Assembly (NCBI RefSeq): GCF_009498275.1
Contig: NZ_CP045643.1
Location: 7,130,001-7,194,000, forward strand
Reading direction: 5' to 3'
DNA from: Streptomyces fagopyri
Lineage (GTDB): Bacteria; Actinomycetota; Actinomycetes; Streptomycetales; Streptomycetaceae
DNA length: 64,000 nucleotides
Shown: piece by piece, positions 62,307 through 64,000 of the stretch
Numbering within the stretch: position 1 is the stretch's first letter
Layout: each line of letters opens with the position of its first letter
Notes under the pieces: model-generated
What the model saw: the letters and a program-made list of their open reading frames with translations, nothing else
What the model was told of the DNA's origin: nothing
The model's database searches: none
Program-made: the position numbers and the translations under genes

Positions 62307-62336
62307 TTGTGTGCTCCCTGTGCGTCTCGGAATAGT
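62307..62336 (+). promoter_or_regulatory. Putative promoter of the second S1 protease
   Basis: TTGTGT at 62307-62312 and AATAGT at 62331-62336 are 18 bp apart, in a less GC-rich stretch. The implied leader is about 115 nt. Confidence 0.45.
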
Positions 62337-62457
62337 GGGCGGCGAACAACGGGCATGGACACGGCATTTTGCCGTGGACCAGGTAGGTGCCCGTACGCCT
62401 TCCGGTCCTAGAGGTCCCCACAGCCTCCCCGACCGACCCCCCACAGGAGGACGTGAG

Positions 62458-63540
62458 TTGAAGCACCGACGCATACCCGCGAGGCGTGCCGTCATGACGG
62501 GTGCGGGCATCGCCGCGCTCGTCGCCGCCGGAGCCACTTTCCAGACTGCGAACGCGAGCGAGACGCCGAAGGCCCCCGCACCGCACACGCTGTCGATCGC
62601 GGCGGCCGGAAAGCTCGCCTCGACCCTCGGCGAGGATCTCGGCGCCGGCGCGGCGGGAACGTATTACGACGCGAAGTCCCGTCACCTCGTCGTCAACGTG
62701 CTCGACGAGACCGCGGCCAAAGCCGTGGCGTCGGCCGGCGCCAGGGCCAGAATCGTCGAGAACTCCCTCGCCGAGCTGAAGAGCGCCCGTACGACGCTCA
62801 AGAGCGACGCGACCATCCCGGGCACCTCCTGGGCGACCGACCCGCAGACCAACAAAGTCGTCGTCACCGCGGACCGTACGGTCTCCAAGGCCGAATGGGC
62901 CAAGCTGACCGAGGTCGTCGGCTCGCTCGGCTCCAAGGCCGAACTCCAGCGCACGAAGGGGGAGTTCAAGCCCTTCATCGCGGGCGGTGACGCCATCACC
63001 GGCTCCGGTGGCCGCTGCTCGCTCGGCTTCAACGTCGTCAAGGGCGGCCGGCCGTACTTCATCACCGCCGGCCACTGCACCCAGGCGATCTCCACCTGGT
63101 CGGACTCCAGCGGCGACCAGATCGGCACGAACGAGCAGTCCAGCTTCCCGGACAACGACTTCGGGCTGGTCAAGTACACGGGGAGCGCCGAGCACCCGAG
63201 CGCGGTCGACCTCTACAACGGTTCCTCGCAGTCCATCACCAAGGCGGCCGAGGCGACCGTCGGCGAGAAGGTCACCCGCAGCGGTTCGACGACCCACGTG
63301 CACACCGGCACGGTCACCGGCCTGGACGCCACCGTGAACTACGGCAACGGGGACATCGTCAACGGGCTCATCCAGACCGATGTCTGCGCCGAGCCCGGTG
63401 ACAGCGGCGGTTCGCTCTTCGACGGCGACAGTGCCATCGGCCTCACCTCCGGCGGCAGCGGCGACTGCACCTCGGGCGGTGAGACCTTCTTCCAGCCCGT
63501 CACCGAGGCGCTCTCGGCGTTCGGCGCCCAGATCGGCTGA
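62458..63540 (+). CDS. Secreted S1 serine protease, streptogrisin type (second)
   Basis: A 360-residue preproenzyme with a longer propeptide than the first copy. The signal peptide carries an Arg-rich n-region ([10 protein letters not shown]) and ends near ANA33; the mature part starts near Ile174 (IAGGDAITG). The triad is His206 (TAGHC), Asp234 (NDFGLVKY) and Ser316 (GDSGGSL); the Ser after the GDSGG motif (Pro in the first copy) may alter the pocket rim. It starts at TTG 62458, fixed by AGGAGG at 62445-62450; the GTG at 62453 is out of frame and meets a stop at once. A strong hairpin follows. Confidence 0.94.
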   Translation: MKHRRIPARRAVMTGAGIAALVAAGATFQTANASETPKAPAPHTLSIAAAGKLASTLGEDLGAGAAGTYYDAKSRHLVVNVLDETAAKAVASAGARARIVENSLAELKSARTTLKSDATIPGTSWATDPQTNKVVVTADRTVSKAEWAKLTEVVGSLGSKAELQRTKGEFKPFIAGGDAITGSGGRCSLGFNVVKGGRPYFITAGHCTQAISTWSDSSGDQIGTNEQSSFPDNDFGLVKYTGSAEHPSAVDLYNGSSQSITKAAEATVGEKVTRSGSTTHVHTGTVTGLDATVNYGNGDIVNGLIQTDVCAEPGDSGGSLFDGDSAIGLTSGGSGDCTSGGETFFQPVTEALSAFGAQIG

Positions 63541-63562
63541 CCGTTCGTCCGCTTCTTCGGCA

Positions 63563-63598
63563 GAGGTCCCGTCCCCGCACTCGCGGGGGCGGGACCTC
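63563..63598 (+). terminator. Terminator after the second S1 protease
   Basis: A 16-bp stem (63563-63578 with 63583-63598, one G-U pair) with an ACTC loop, 23 bp after the stop. Confidence 0.85.
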
Positions 63599-64000
63599 CG
63601 CCGTGCGCGCCCCACGAACGGGGTCGTCCCGTCGACCCCGAGGACGACCCCGGGGCGCCGGCACCGTGTGAACCCCGGGCCGACCGTGATCGTCGCTGCG
63701 CCATCGCGGTCATCCGACCGCTCCTGCCGTCCGGTCGCTTCCATCATTCGGCCGCCCTGTCATTCGGCCGTTCCCGTCATCCGGCCACTCGGTCATCGCG
63801 ACCGGGTCGGAGTCCGACGCGTCACGGAGCGTCCCGTTTGCGCCGCGCACGGTAGCCGCCCGCTCGCCCGAGGCCGTCGAACGGCGGCGGTGCGGAGCGT
63901 GCCGCGGGGTGTTCTCCCCCAACTGCGCGGCCCCGCTGGGGAGGTGGCCGCGCGATACCTGTTCCGGCCGCCGCTCCCCTCGCCAAAAAATCGCTGATGT
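63599..64000. other. Window end without a supported gene
   Basis: About 400 bp with no frame showing a ribosome-binding site or recognisable protein. Frames on both strands are Arg/Pro/Ser-rich shadows. CGCTGATG at the last bases could be an approach to a further gene. Confidence 0.5.

Noticed and set aside
63380..63997. 205-codon plus-strand frame at the window end
   Set aside because: Its first part is a shadow of the second protease gene, and the rest crosses the terminator hairpin without any recognisable domain.

Overview
The window is very GC-rich, uses GTG and TTG starts freely, and its real genes have near-saturated GC third positions. It carries an actinobacterial iron box and many long hairpin terminators without U-tracts. 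Product set and gene order (TlyA-NadK-RecN, PyrG-Nudix-Ald-ParA-ScpA-ScpB-RluB, AroH-TyrA-Cmk-acyltransferase-Der, a SepF paralogue, streptogrisin-type proteases) are those of a Streptomyces chromosome core. From memory this matches the region around SCO1740-SCO1795 of S. coelicolor in inverted orientation. I saw no rRNA, tRNA, CRISPR array, insertion sequence or prophage, and no in-frame TTA (bldA) codon caught my eye in a non-exhaustive scan.

Layout. 1-4.5 kb: the 3' part of a repeat-rich TPR protein, a DUF1015 protein and a HAD-IIA phosphatase. 4.6-7.6 kb: an iron-box-controlled siderophore uptake operon of two permeases and an ATPase, without a binding protein. 7.7-12.3 kb: SCP2 protein, TlyA, NAD kinase, RecN. 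12.8-18.7 kb: a WecA/MraY-like membrane protein, a GT4 glycosyltransferase, a PucR regulator and a GH15 trehalase/glucoamylase-like enzyme. 19.2-30.6 kb: CTP synthase, ADP-ribose-type Nudix hydrolase, a STAND/TPR protein, alanine dehydrogenase, then a chromosome-organisation operon (ParA-like ATPase, ribbon-helix-helix-like partner, ScpA, ScpB, RluB).

31.0-36.2 kb is accessory-flavoured: an NrtR-like Nudix protein, an ADP-ribosylglycohydrolase and two COG3541-type nucleotidyltransferases that meet tail-to-tail with overlapping ends, followed by a Tat Rieske lipoprotein and its membrane partner. 36.4-41.4 kb: YidB-like protein, AroH, TyrA, Cmk, acyltransferase and Der, closed by a perfect 68-bp palindrome. 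41.5-53.4 kb: Streptomyces-specific small proteins, an Rpf-like LysM hydrolase behind a structured leader, a WYL regulator, an I78 inhibitor, a PAP2 phosphatase, a PIG-V-like mannosyltransferase, an MFS exporter, an acyl-CoA dehydrogenase and a SepF paralogue.

53.7-63.6 kb: a cysteine-rich DUF5685 protein; an operon of a 60-residue peptide, an FAD/NAD(P)-binding protein, a luciferase-like flavin monooxygenase, a small disordered ORF and a DUF1684 protein; then two secreted S1 proteases flanking an SPFH/slipin gene. The best candidates for something undescribed are the peptide-flavoenzyme operon (55.4-59.7 kb), a divergent antisense cysteine-type leader peptide just before it (55.13-55.20 kb), and the Nudix/ADP-ribosylglycohydrolase/nucleotidyltransferase cluster (31.0-34.3 kb).
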